Below are positions 32,501 through 40,304 of a stretch of 41,656 nucleotides of DNA, piece after piece. The notes beneath the pieces are model-generated. The model was not told the DNA's origin, ran no database searches, and saw only the letters and a program-made list of their open reading frames with translations. The number at the start of each line of letters is the position of its first letter. Within the stretch, counting starts at the first letter, position 1. This DNA is from Deltaproteobacteria bacterium (GTDB lineage: Bacteria > UBA10199 > DSSB01 > JACPFA01): NCBI GenBank assembly GCA_016183235.1, contig JACPFA010000049.1, positions 1 to 41,656 on the forward strand, read 5' to 3'. Made by a program: the position numbers and the translations under genes.

Positions 32501-32856
32501 AAGTAATGTTTTACGGGTTGCTTGGCTTTTTTCTATTTTCTACCACAGTGATGGCTCAACCCCTTTCCGATCTCAACCTAGAAGCACTCAAAAAATACCA
32601 AAAAGAACAAACCGGTGACAATACCTCTAAAAATCCCTTTGTCCCCGGCGTTCAAACTCTTAATGACATTTCAATTCAAGATCTGATTTTGAGTGGCACC
32701 ATTAAAGGCGAAGCCCAATCCTGGGCCTTGGTTAATGGTCAAATCATCAGCAAGGGGGAAAAGTTAGCGGGTTACGATGTCGAAGATATTCGCGATGGAA
32801 TCGTTGTTTTAAAACAAGGTAATCTTACCTTCGAACTAAAATTGTCCGGTCTTTAA
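32497..32856 (+). CDS. PilP/MshK-like periplasmic protein
   Basis: 119 residues, shorter than typical PilP (about 170). Signal peptide MKVMFYGLLGFFLFSTTVMAQ without a lipobox Cys, then a linker and a small HR-type beta domain (NDISIQDLILSGTIKGEAQSWALVNGQIISKGEKLAGYDVEDIRDGIVVLKQGNLTFELKL). The order ...L.L.G.I......W.L.....I...G..V is the PilP/GspC HR pattern that contacts the secretin N-domains. Translationally coupled to pilO and followed by the secretin after 18 bases. Confidence 0.78.
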   Translation: MKVMFYGLLGFFLFSTTVMAQPLSDLNLEALKKYQKEQTGDNTSKNPFVPGVQTLNDISIQDLILSGTIKGEAQSWALVNGQIISKGEKLAGYDVEDIRDGIVVLKQGNLTFELKLSGL

Positions 32857-32874
32857 ATCTAAAAAGGGTCCCTT

Positions 32875-34359
32875 ATGAAACATTGGATTCGTCTTTTTTT
32901 GATGGCTATTTTGTTATGGCTTCCAGCAAGTTCCTTTAGCCAAACTTTAGGCCAGCTTAATACCGGCAATGTTGGTTCTTACCAAATTAACGACAGGCAT
33001 TATGTATCGCATCGTCAAGGCAAGTATAATCTTGCCTTTAAAGCAGCTGACCTCAAAGAAACTTTACGTTTTATTGCCAAGGCTGCAGATATTAACATGC
33101 TCATCCCTGAAGAAATGGCTGGGGGTACGGTTACGGTCAATTTAAGTAGTATTGATTTGTTAGATGCTATTGGGGTAATTTTGCGAACCAATGGTTTAGA
33201 TTATGTGGTCGAAGGTAACATTGTGCGAGTGGGTCGCGCAGAAGAATTTAAAACCGATGAAGATTTGCTTACCTCAACGGTTCGCCTTAAATATGCTACG
33301 GCCAAAGAACTGGTGGCGCCAGTTAAAGAACTGTTGAGCCAAAAAGGCAAAGTCATTTCAGACGATCGTACCAATACCATTACCATTAAAGACATTCCCA
33401 TCAGCGTTGAAGTGGTTAAACAAATGATTCAGGTGATTGATATCCAAGATGCCCAAGTGCTTATTCAAGCCAAGATTGTGCAAGTTAATACCGACTTTCT
33501 ACGCGACATTGGTATTCAGTGGGGGGCTGGCAATACGGGATTTGGAGATAAAGTTCAGACCACGGGTTTAGGAACGAGCATTGGTAAGACCGATTCAGGA
33601 ACTGGGCTTAATGTCAATTTGCCCGCCTCGTCCGCTACCAGCGGGATTGGCTTGCTTTTAGGCCGTTTTGCCAATTTTCAAGTCGATATGCAGTTAACCG
33701 CCGCTGAACAAGCTGGCGACATTCGCATTGTATCAAAGCCATCGATTGTAACCAGTAATGGTAAGGCCGCCAATATTCGTAGTGGTGAAACGCTATTAAT
33801 TAAAACCTTGGGGAGCACGGCAGGTCAGGCCGGTGAGTTAAAAGAAATCAAAACCGGAGTTGAATTGCAAGTTACTCCCCAAATTTCCATTGATAACCAA
33901 GTTAAATTGACGATTTCGGCAACCACTTCGCTGGCTGATTTTTCCCGTTTGGTCGATGGTATTCCCATCATTATCGACAATCAAGCCAGCACTACGGTTT
34001 TGGTGCGCGATGGAGAAACCACAGTTATCGGTGGTTTATTGCAATTGCAAAAACAAAAAGGGAAAAAATCAGTTCCTTATCTTTCTAGAATCCCTCTCCT
34101 AGGTGGTTTATTTAGACAGAAACTTCGCAAAGATAAAGATGTTGAGCTTATGGTCTTTATTAAACCCACCATCATTCGTCGCATGCCGGTTAAGATGGGC
34201 TATCCCTACCCTGAAGACCCTGAGCATGCTGCTGAACCCAATGCGTGGGCAAGTCATTCGATGGTTGAAGATTCCATGAAGAAGAAAAAGAAACCCAAAA
34301 AAGATTCTTCTACTACGACAACAACTTATCAACGTCGCCATAAGTATTTAAGAGATTAA
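32875..34359 (+). CDS. mshL: Outer-membrane secretin, MshL/PilQ-like
   Basis: 494 residues, similar to MshL rather than the longer PilQ with AMIN domains. Signal peptide MKHWIRLFLMAILLWLPASSFS. N-terminal N0/STN domain (ADLKETLRFIAKAADINMLIPEEMAGGTVTVNLSSIDLLDAI), N1 domain (VRLKYATAKELVAPVKELLSQKGKVISDDRTNTITIKD), then the secretin barrel with VLIQAKIVQVN, VSKPSIVTSNGKAANIRSGE, DGETTVIGGLL and VPYLSRIPLLGGLF. C-terminal tail after the barrel is Lys-rich and Thr-rich (KKKKKPKKDSSTTTTT), probably flexible. Forms the pilus exit pore. Confidence 0.94.
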   Translation: MKHWIRLFLMAILLWLPASSFSQTLGQLNTGNVGSYQINDRHYVSHRQGKYNLAFKAADLKETLRFIAKAADINMLIPEEMAGGTVTVNLSSIDLLDAIGVILRTNGLDYVVEGNIVRVGRAEEFKTDEDLLTSTVRLKYATAKELVAPVKELLSQKGKVISDDRTNTITIKDIPISVEVVKQMIQVIDIQDAQVLIQAKIVQVNTDFLRDIGIQWGAGNTGFGDKVQTTGLGTSIGKTDSGTGLNVNLPASSATSGIGLLLGRFANFQVDMQLTAAEQAGDIRIVSKPSIVTSNGKAANIRSGETLLIKTLGSTAGQAGELKEIKTGVELQVTPQISIDNQVKLTISATTSLADFSRLVDGIPIIIDNQASTTVLVRDGETTVIGGLLQLQKQKGKKSVPYLSRIPLLGGLFRQKLRKDKDVELMVFIKPTIIRRMPVKMGYPYPEDPEHAAEPNAWASHSMVEDSMKKKKKPKKDSSTTTTTYQRRHKYLRD

Positions 34360-34360
34360 G

Positions 34361-34822
34361 TTGCAACGCTATAGTCAATTCCCCTTCCCTGCCTATCGGT
34401 ATGTGCCGGCAGAATTACCTCACCCAATGATGGTCAGCAAGCCATCAGAACAAGATGAACAATTTCGTTTTGGCGTTGACCTTTTTAATCATGGTTATTT
34501 TTGGGAAGCCCATGAGGTGTGGGAAGGGCTTTGGGTAAAATCAAAAAATGAGGAAAAATTACTTTTACAAGCCGTCATTCTTTATGCAGCGGGCTTGTTA
34601 AAATTAAGGCAAGACCAATTAAAAGACTTTTCTTCTTTAACCACAGCAGGTTTTCATAAGCTAAACAATCTTAATGAAATAGTCTTTTTTAATATCAATA
34701 TTTCAAAATGGCAGGGCTTCGCGCTTAATTTCAAAAAAAGGATTGAACAAGAAAAAATTACGGTACAGAATCCCTGGGAAGAACAAGATTTTCCATTTAT
34801 TAAACTGGAGGAAGAGTTATGA
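34361..34822 (+). CDS. DUF309-family protein
   Basis: 153 residues. FRFGVDLFNHGYFWEAHEVWEGLWVKSKNEEKLLLQAVILYAAGLLKL contains the DUF309 signature G..LFN.G.(F/Y)WEAHE.WE. Biochemical function of this helical family is not established. The frame opens at a TTG one base after the secretin stop; the first ATG (about 34427) would trim 22 residues. It is probably translated by coupling to the secretin and overlaps the rhodanese gene by four bases (ATGA), so it is on the end of the pilus transcript without an evident role in it. Confidence 0.8.
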   Translation: MQRYSQFPFPAYRYVPAELPHPMMVSKPSEQDEQFRFGVDLFNHGYFWEAHEVWEGLWVKSKNEEKLLLQAVILYAAGLLKLRQDQLKDFSSLTTAGFHKLNNLNEIVFFNINISKWQGFALNFKKRIEQEKITVQNPWEEQDFPFIKLEEEL

Positions 34823-35175
34823 GTGTATGTCAAATTACGGTTCAGGAGAGCGAAAAAAATCTGATGGAAGATAATGAAATTATTTATATTGATGTGCGTA
34901 CGGCTGTTGAATTTGCCCGTGGCCATGTGCCAGGGGCTATCAATATTCCGGCTTTTGAAATGAACCTTGGCAGTATGGTCCCTGTGCTAGAAAAATTCAA
35001 ACTTGCGGTGGCAGAATCTTTTCCCAAAGAAAAAAAGCTGCTCATTGGTTGCCAAAAAGGTAGCCGCTCACAAGCAGCCTGTGAATATTTGCAAGCTTTG
35101 GGCTATGAAAATTTGAATAATGTTGTGGGTGGTTTTAGTGCCTGGTGCGAAGCTGGTTTGCCCGTTGAAAAATAG
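34819..35175 (+). CDS. Single-domain rhodanese-like sulfurtransferase
   Basis: 118 residues. A single rhodanese domain: IIYIDVRTAVEFARGHVPGAINIP (CH2A-like) and active-site loop GCQKGSRSQAACEYLQALGYENLNNVVGGFSAWCEAGLP. The catalytic Cys in CQKGSRS carries the persulfide. Cytoplasmic (no signal peptide). It overlaps DUF309 by four bases. Its stop codon TAG (35173-35175) is the first triplet of a P3 palindrome whose far end forms the Shine-Dalgarno sequence of the following gene. Confidence 0.92.
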   Translation: MSVCQITVQESEKNLMEDNEIIYIDVRTAVEFARGHVPGAINIPAFEMNLGSMVPVLEKFKLAVAESFPKEKKLLIGCQKGSRSQAACEYLQALGYENLNNVVGGFSAWCEAGLPVEK

Positions 35176-35317
35176 ACCTCTTGCATAACCTACTACGCGA
35201 CCCAATGACTTCGTTGGGTCACCCCAAAATCCTCACGTATTTTCATATACGCTGCGGTTTTGGGGCCCCGCCCCGCCTTGTCCTTGGGTCGCTCGCTACG
35301 GTTCTACAAGAGGTCTA
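35173..35317. repeat. P3 palindromic element, copy 3, joining two genes
   Basis: Arm TAGACCTCTTG (35173-35183) pairs perfectly with CAAGAGGTCTA (35307-35317); pairing continues less perfectly inwards (CGACCCAA/TTGGGTCG). The centre holds the P3 core (ATCCTCACGTATTTTCATATACGCT). The left arm contains the rhodanese stop codon; the right arm contains AAGAGG, five bases before the ATG of the hydrolase gene. When folded, the Shine-Dalgarno sequence is paired with the stop codon region, so translation termination upstream could open it. Confidence 0.85.
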
Positions 35318-35318
35318 A

Positions 35319-36281
35319 ATGAAACGATTTTTTCTTTATTTGCTTAGTTTCTTACTCTTGAGTGGGGCAAGTTTTTATATTTGGCTCCTCAAGGCTAGCC
35401 GTATTCCTGCCCTAGAATTTGACCACCCTATTTTAGAAACCAGTGGCATTAAGAAAAGTAGATTGCGTTTTTCGATCTTAGATACGGGCTATTCAGAAGT
35501 CCCCGAAGGTTTTGCGCGGGTTGGTGGTTCATGGTGGCAATCCATAAAACTCGAACATCCGGTTGTGGTCGTGGATCATCCTAAAGGGGCTTTTTTATTT
35601 GATGCAGGGCTGGGCTCGCAAATGGATGTTCAACTAAACCGCTTGCCCTGGTATGTAGGGGTATTTCTAAAATTCACTTCAACTCATTCTGCTAAATCTC
35701 AATTAGAAAAATCCCCTGATATTTTGCAAAAAATTAAATTTTTCATTTTGTCTCATGTACACTGGGATCATACAAGCGGCCTCAGCGATTTTGTTCAACT
35801 GCCCATCAAGGTTTTGGCAGCGGAACATGATTGGTATTTAAAAGAAGGCGATTCTAAGCTTCATGGGATTTTAGCTTCGGCCTTTTCCCACCCTGATTTT
35901 AAATGGGAAATCATGACATTCCAGAATAAGGCTTATGAAGGCTATGAGCAAAGCCTTGATTTGTTTGGCGATGCTTCGGTGGTGCTGGTGAATATGGCTG
36001 GGCACACCCCAGGCTCGGTTGGGATGTTTCTTAATTTAAGTGCAGAGCGGCGCTATTTTTTTATTGGCGATACCACGTGGCTAGTTGATGAGAACGGGTT
36101 TCCTTATTATAAAAGCAAACTAGCTCGGATTATTTCAGACAATGATATTCCTCAAACTGTTTATCAATTGAGCCATTTAAGAAAACTAAAAGAAGCCAAT
36201 CCTAAAATTATTTTAGTCCCCCAGCACGATGCCCGCACTCTTAAACAATTAGCCACTTGGCCTCAGTGGACATCTCTATAA
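35319..36281 (+). CDS. Membrane-anchored metallo-beta-lactamase-fold hydrolase
   Basis: 320 residues. One N-terminal membrane helix or uncleaved signal (FFLYLLSFLLLSGASFYIWLL), then an MBL domain: HPKGAFLFDAGLG, zinc-site SHVHWDHTSGL (HxHxDH), NMAGHTPGSVGMF (third His), GDTTW (bridging Asp) and VPQHD (last His). Overall spacing is like N-acyl homoserine lactonase-type proteins, but substrate cannot be assigned. The catalytic domain would face the periplasm or be anchored at the inner membrane. Start ATG is fixed by AAGAGG from the adjoining palindrome. Confidence 0.85.
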   Translation: MKRFFLYLLSFLLLSGASFYIWLLKASRIPALEFDHPILETSGIKKSRLRFSILDTGYSEVPEGFARVGGSWWQSIKLEHPVVVVDHPKGAFLFDAGLGSQMDVQLNRLPWYVGVFLKFTSTHSAKSQLEKSPDILQKIKFFILSHVHWDHTSGLSDFVQLPIKVLAAEHDWYLKEGDSKLHGILASAFSHPDFKWEIMTFQNKAYEGYEQSLDLFGDASVVLVNMAGHTPGSVGMFLNLSAERRYFFIGDTTWLVDENGFPYYKSKLARIISDNDIPQTVYQLSHLRKLKEANPKIILVPQHDARTLKQLATWPQWTSL

Positions 36282-36288
36282 TAAGGTT

Positions 36289-36508
36289 GAATTCTAAACA
36301 AAAAAATTTATGCAAACTGCAAACTGCTTTTCTTGACCGGCGCTCCAGCGGCGACCCTCATGGGGCTAGCCGGCACGGAAGCCTTCCGCGTTCCCGCCAA
36401 GCGGGCCGCGGTTTTCCGTGTCGGCTAGCCCGCATGGGGGCCCCGCCGCTTCCGCGATGGTCAAGAAAAGCAGTTTGCAGTTTGCATAAATTTTTTTGTT
36501 TAGAATTC
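36289..36508. repeat. P1 palindromic element, copy 4, with 50-bp perfect arms
   Basis: Arms 36289-36338 and 36459-36508 are perfectly complementary over 50 bases (GAATTCTAAACA... to ...CTTTTCTTGACC). The P1 core (GGCGCTCCAGCGGCGACCCT ... GGGGCCCCGCCGCTTCCGCG) fills the centre with a short unique loop. The arm sequence is unlike any other copy except GACC at the core boundary. It fills the gap between convergent hydrolase and doxX genes, which end 7 and 5 bases from its edges. Confidence 0.92.
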
Positions 36509-36513
36509 GATAT

Positions 36514-36984
36514 TTATAACTCAGTACTGACTTCTTTTTGGCACTTGCTTTTGCACTTACATAACAAAGCATCAAGGCTTAATGGCCCACCCCCATTAAA
36601 GATTAGAAACACCGCTACTGCCAATATTGTTAATGGATATTCATAGCCATTTTCAAAGACCTCGGTTGCTGGATTATCCATTAAAAGGCCATTATTCCAA
36701 TGCACGAAAAAGACCGCTACTGACATGGCACTGGCAATGCCCAAGGCGGCGACTCGAGTGAGTAACCCCACTAAGATTCCAAGCCCACCTAAGAATTCAC
36801 AAGCAATGGCCATGTACACATGAAATTGGGGGCTGGGCTGGGTAAACCCAAGGCCAGCTAAAAATTGCCCAACGCCTTCCATATGCTGAATTTTCCACCA
36901 CCCGTGGACGGCCATAATAACCCCCACCGCAACTCGCAAAAATAACAAGGCCAAAGGTTGAATTTTATTAAGAGTGGCAAGCAT
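36514..36984 (-). CDS. DoxX-family membrane protein
   Basis: 156 residues from the ATG at 36984, chosen because AAAGGAGG precedes it by 6 bases; a start further upstream (37074) would read through REP DNA. Four hydrophobic helices: LALLFLRVAVGVIMAVHGWWKI, VYMAIACEFLGGLGILVGLL, RVAALGIASAMSVAVFFVHW and YPLTILAVAVFLIFNGGGPLSLD. The LRVAVGxxxxxHGxxK opening and GGGxLSLD ending are characteristic of DoxX/DUF417-like quinone-linked proteins. Cys-containing tail (LLCKCKSKC) is unusual and could bind a metal. Role: possibly thiol/redox stress membrane protein; not established. Confidence 0.85.
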   Translation of the reverse strand: MLATLNKIQPLALLFLRVAVGVIMAVHGWWKIQHMEGVGQFLAGLGFTQPSPQFHVYMAIACEFLGGLGILVGLLTRVAALGIASAMSVAVFFVHWNNGLLMDNPATEVFENGYEYPLTILAVAVFLIFNGGGPLSLDALLCKCKSKCQKEVSTEL

Positions 36985-37018
36985 AAACGATCCTCCTTTT
37001 GTCATCATTCGCGATGAA

Positions 37019-37131
37019 TGGATGCCGGACCCCCGGCTCGTGGGCCGGGGCAGGCTCGTCCGGCATGACGTCATCCCGGACTAAGCCTGCCCCGGACTTT
37101 GATCCGGGGATCCGGGATCCATGCATGACAT
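37019..37131. repeat. REP-1-related cluster
   Basis: Several overlapping inverted segments: GATGCCGGAC/GTCCGGCATG, CCCCGGCTCG-type GC blocks and GTCATCCCGGAC with TCCGGGATCCATGC. It lies between the ispH 3' end (37170, minus) and the doxX start, i.e. in the doxX 5' leader region. The unit GTCATCCCGGAC is the same as in REP-1 elsewhere. Confidence 0.65.
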
Positions 37132-37169
37132 GCGCAGTATAAAGAAACTTTTTTCAATTGTCGAACATT

Positions 37170-38096
37170 TCAATCGGTGGGAACTAATTCTTCTTCAGCG
37201 TCTTTGGTTTCTTGTCTAAACACCACCTGACCCGGATAAATCTCAGAAACCCTCTTTTGTACATCAATGATTTGAGATTTGGGCGTTGAGGTGCCAGCTC
37301 CGATGCCAAGATGCATAATGTCTTGCAACCATTCGGGCCTTATACAATCGGGAGAATCAATATGGTAAGTGCGATTGGGTAAATATTTGCTGGCCAGCTT
37401 AGCTAGATTAGTGGTGTTAGAAGAATTATAGCCCCCCACAATAAACATGGCATCAACCCATTGGGCAAGATCAGTCACCGCCTCTTGTTGATTTTTAACG
37501 GGCTTACAACGGGTGTCGACGGCTTTCATGTCGGGGTATTTGGTACTTCGAATATAATTAATGAGATCTTGGAATTTTTCTTTTGTAATGGTGGTTTGAC
37601 AAATGGCAATCGTTTTACCCAAATCATTGGGAAGTTTATCGACCTCTTCCTCAGAATAAACCACACTAATGTTGTCACCATAACTGCGGCTAGCAATGAT
37701 TTCGGCATGATTAGGGTTGCCGATTAAAATAATATGATAACCTTGGCTTTCAAAACTTTCGATTTTTTTATAAACCCATTTTAGCAAAACTGGGCAGGTG
37801 GCATCGTGAAAAACAATGCCTTGCCGAGTTAAGCGTTGTTTTAATTCTTTAGGATAACCATGGGCTGTAATAACCACTTCTTTAATATTTTGCCCTACCA
37901 GATTTTCAATTTCTTCATAACGCTCTAAAATGGGGATGCCTTTTTCATTGAGATCATTGACAATTTTAGGATTATGCACGATAGGGCCAAGGATAGGCTT
38001 GGCGTGAGTTTCGGCAAGGTCAATCGCCGCTTCAACTCCAAAACAGGTGCCGGCACTGCGGGCAATAATAACTTCTAATATTCTTTCCTGATCCAT
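37170..38096 (-). CDS. ispH: 4-hydroxy-3-methylbut-2-enyl diphosphate reductase (IspH/LytB), divergent
   Basis: 308 residues. Last step of the MEP isoprenoid pathway, converting HMBPP to IPP and DMAPP with a 4Fe-4S cluster. Cluster Cys at 18 (AGTCFGV), 101 (DATCPV) and 197 (DTRCKP). Substrate-contact His at 41 (HNPKIV), 79 (TAHG) and 130 with Glu132 (NPNHAEI), Thr169 (CQTTITK), Ser225/Ser226/Asn227 (GGYNSSNT). All key residues are present, though motifs are less canonical (SAGTCFGVEAAI, GIGAGTSTPKSQ for TAGASAPE). Could be a second IspH-like copy. Divergent from the nitroreductase gene with a 41-base gap. Confidence 0.9.
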   Translation of the reverse strand: MDQERILEVIIARSAGTCFGVEAAIDLAETHAKPILGPIVHNPKIVNDLNEKGIPILERYEEIENLVGQNIKEVVITAHGYPKELKQRLTRQGIVFHDATCPVLLKWVYKKIESFESQGYHIILIGNPNHAEIIASRSYGDNISVVYSEEEVDKLPNDLGKTIAICQTTITKEKFQDLINYIRSTKYPDMKAVDTRCKPVKNQQEAVTDLAQWVDAMFIVGGYNSSNTTNLAKLASKYLPNRTYHIDSPDCIRPEWLQDIMHLGIGAGTSTPKSQIIDVQKRVSEIYPGQVVFRQETKDAEEELVPTD

Positions 38097-38137
38097 GCCG
38101 CTTAGCTATTGAAAGAAAAGGAGGAAAAGTCAAGGTC

Positions 38138-39631
38138 ATGTTGGCTTTCGGAATTGAATTTCATCAATTAACAAAACTGTCATATCAATCGGTGCGTGAA
38201 AATGTTTATCAACCCGATTGGAATCAGCAACCCGCCCCCTTTCGTCATTTTCAACAAGGCCCCCTCTTGTTGTTAGAACCTCATCCTACCACTCCCCTTA
38301 TTTCTTTAAGCCAAACTTTTTCTAATTTAGTTAATGTAGAAACTCACAGCTTGCTTGATTTAACAACTTTGAGTCAAATTTTTAAATACAGCCTCAGCAT
38401 TCGAGAATGGCGAGAAATACCCAATTCAGGGCTGCGGTATCCGCTGCGAGTCAATCCCTCTTGTGGGAATCTTCACCCCGAAGAAATCTACGTAATGTTG
38501 GGATCGGAGATGGTAGGCCTTTATCATTATAATCTTTTAGAGCAGTGCTTAGAAAAACGTCAATCTGAAGACTTGCGTTTATTAATAGCCAAAGCCACAG
38601 GTTATCCTGAGCTTGCTAACCAGACGGCTATTGCTGTTGTGACGGGTATTGGGTGTCGCCAATATTGGAAATATCGAAATCGAGGCTATCGCTATCTTCT
38701 GCAAGATATTGGCCATGCCAGTGGCGCCTTAATGTTGGCAGCAGCAAGCCTGGGGTTTTCGGTTCGGTGTATTGCTAATTTCCCCGATCAAACCATTAAA
38801 GAATTATTGGGGCTTAATTTTTTACCCGAAGAACCTTTTGCTATCATCTCCATCGGAAAAAATTTGCAACAGTGGAAATATCCTAGTTTAAAACCAGAAG
38901 AAATCCCTCCGATTCATGAATTTTTGGGGGCACATAATAATCTAGGTGCAGAAGCCATTAAGTTTGAAGACATTGTTAAAATGAATGCAGAAAGTTTGTT
39001 AGATATAGCTGACCTAAAACCCCCTTTACAGAATAAGCCAATAACTCAAGACTATTCTTTTCCTTTTATTAAGATGCGATTTGCCGATGTAGCCTGGCAA
39101 CGCAAATCCGCTCAAAGTTTTGATACCAAAAGAATGCTATCGCAAGAGGAGTTCAACTTGTTGGTTGAGACATTAAAAATTCCCTTGGCAGCGGATTTTC
39201 TTGGGTCGGTTTTTGGTGGGGCTCCACAATCATGGTTAGAATATTATTGTTTTGTGCATCAGGTGGAGGGAATGGTGCCAGGTGTCTATCAACTTGTCCC
39301 TGAAACCTCACAATGGATTTTACTGCAAGAGGGCAATTTTAGCCAAGAGTGCGCTCAATTGCATTTAGAACAAACTTTTTTAAGCTCGAGCGCCATCACT
39401 TTGAGTATGGTTGGAAATTTTCAAGCAAGCCTCGATCGATTTGGAGAACGAGGTTATCGATTATTAAATTTAGAAGCAGGTCTACGCGGTCAATTGCTTT
39501 ATCTTACAACGCAAGCTTTAGGTTTGCGAAGTGTGGCCATTGGGGCCTTTTATGATGATGAACTGAACCAATTTTTGAGCCTGCCCATTCCACAAAAACA
39601 GGTCATTTATAGTTTTGCCATAGGTTATTAA
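38138..39631 (+). CDS. SagB/ThcOx-type nitroreductase with two nitroreductase domains
   Basis: 497 residues. The N-terminal half is of the SagB-type dehydrogenase kind: LSLDLTTLSQIFKYSLSIRE-like region, LRYPLRVNPSCGNLHPEEIYVML (FMN site, SxGxLHPxE), LYHYNLLEQCLEKR, and YRYLLQDIGHASGALMLAAASLGF. The C-terminal half repeats the fold (VAWQRKSAQSFDTKRMLSQEEFNLLVETL, FVHQVEGMVPGVYQLVP, FGERGYRLLNLEAGLRGQLLYLTTQALGLRSVAIGAFYDDELNQFL). Thus a tandem flavin reductase. SagB oxidises azolines in RiPP synthesis, but no cyclodehydratase or precursor gene is in view. AGGAGG lies 13 bases before ATG. Substrate unknown. Confidence 0.86.
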   Translation: MLAFGIEFHQLTKLSYQSVRENVYQPDWNQQPAPFRHFQQGPLLLLEPHPTTPLISLSQTFSNLVNVETHSLLDLTTLSQIFKYSLSIREWREIPNSGLRYPLRVNPSCGNLHPEEIYVMLGSEMVGLYHYNLLEQCLEKRQSEDLRLLIAKATGYPELANQTAIAVVTGIGCRQYWKYRNRGYRYLLQDIGHASGALMLAAASLGFSVRCIANFPDQTIKELLGLNFLPEEPFAIISIGKNLQQWKYPSLKPEEIPPIHEFLGAHNNLGAEAIKFEDIVKMNAESLLDIADLKPPLQNKPITQDYSFPFIKMRFADVAWQRKSAQSFDTKRMLSQEEFNLLVETLKIPLAADFLGSVFGGAPQSWLEYYCFVHQVEGMVPGVYQLVPETSQWILLQEGNFSQECAQLHLEQTFLSSSAITLSMVGNFQASLDRFGERGYRLLNLEAGLRGQLLYLTTQALGLRSVAIGAFYDDELNQFLSLPIPQKQVIYSFAIGY

Positions 39632-39666
39632 AACGCGATGTCAATACGAGCTTAAGCAACACACTT

Positions 39667-39752
39667 CTGTCATTGCGAAGCCAGCAGGCTGAAGCAATCT
39701 CTTCTGCTTGAGCGATGGGATTGCCGCGCCCGTTGGGCTCGCAATGACAGAG
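39667..39752. repeat. REP-2 unit
   Basis: CTGTCATTGCGA at the left and TCGCAATGACAGAG at the right are inverted, with TTGCCGCGCCCGTTGGGC inside. The same unit sits in the P1 loop at 17501-17584 (CCCAACGGGC in the opposite orientation). It ends next to the stop codon of the minus-strand secreted protein gene, between two convergent genes, a likely bidirectional mRNA end. Confidence 0.78.
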
Positions 39753-39753
39753 T

Positions 39754-40182
39754 TTATTCATCAGGGCTAGGGCTTGGGGTGCTGCTAATCAAATTTTCAG
39801 CTGTCTTACCATGATCATCACTTAAGTCGGTTTCTTCAACGAGAGGAGACTTTGAAGTAGAAGAATTAGATTTAAAAGACCGTTGAATCGATAAACGAGC
39901 TTTGTCTAATAGATTGCCGGTGGCAAGAAAGCCTTTCTTAATGCCTTTGCCTAAAGCTTGCCCAACGCGTTTAAACCCACCGCCAATTTCTTTGACCCCT
40001 CCCTTGAGTTCTTCACCGGAGCTGTCTTTTTTTGAAGAGGTTTTTACCGGCTCGATACTGTTGGGAGCATCCAAGGCATCACTGGTATCGGAATTTTGAG
40101 ATTCAGGCGTTTGGGGTGGAACGGCATTGGCGCCCTGAATGATAAAAAATAATAATAGAATCGATAAAGCAAATGTCCTCAT
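39754..40182 (-). CDS. Small secreted Ser/Lys-rich protein of unknown function
   Basis: About 142 residues from the ATG at 40182, which has GGAGGG 5 bases upstream; reading from 40302 would pass through REP-1 DNA. Signal peptide MRTFALSILLLFFIIQGANA. The mature part is low-complexity (SSKKDSSGEELKGG) with one amphipathic glycine-rich segment, GGVKEIGGGFKRVGQALGKGIKKGFLATGNLLDKARLSIQRSF, reminiscent of a membrane-active or membrane-peripheral helix. Family not recognised. Its promoter region contains a perfect 25-bp palindrome (40264-40288). Confidence 0.65.
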   Translation of the reverse strand: MRTFALSILLLFFIIQGANAVPPQTPESQNSDTSDALDAPNSIEPVKTSSKKDSSGEELKGGVKEIGGGFKRVGQALGKGIKKGFLATGNLLDKARLSIQRSFKSNSSTSKSPLVEETDLSDDHGKTAENLISSTPSPSPDE

Positions 40183-40202
40183 GCAACCCTCCATATAAAT
40201 CA

Positions 40203-40230
40203 CGTCATCCCGGACTTGCTCCGGGACCCA
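40203..40230. repeat. REP-1 unit
   Basis: GTCATCCCGGACTTGCTCC followed by GGGACCCA, 20 bases upstream of the secreted protein start, so in its 5' leader. Differs from other REP-1 copies by CTCC for ATCC. Confidence 0.7.
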
Positions 40231-40263
40231 TCTATAATATAGATTAAGAAAAATTGCCAAATA

Positions 40264-40288
40264 AGTTTGTACAAATTTTGTACAAACT
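40264..40288. promoter_or_regulatory. Perfect 25-bp palindromic operator-like site
   Basis: AGTTTGTACAAA-T-TTTGTACAAACT: twelve paired bases each side of one centre base. It lies just upstream of a possible minus-strand promoter (TTGGCA at 40255-40260 with TATTAT at 40234-40239, spacing 15). Such symmetry indicates a dimeric repressor or activator; the regulator is not encoded nearby. Confidence 0.65.
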
Positions 40289-40304
40289 AAACTAGAACTC
40301 AAAA

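Noticed and set aside
36257-36646. 129-residue open frame crossing the P1 element at 36.4 kb
   Set aside because: It reads through palindrome arms and the 3' end of doxX in antisense; no coding evidence.
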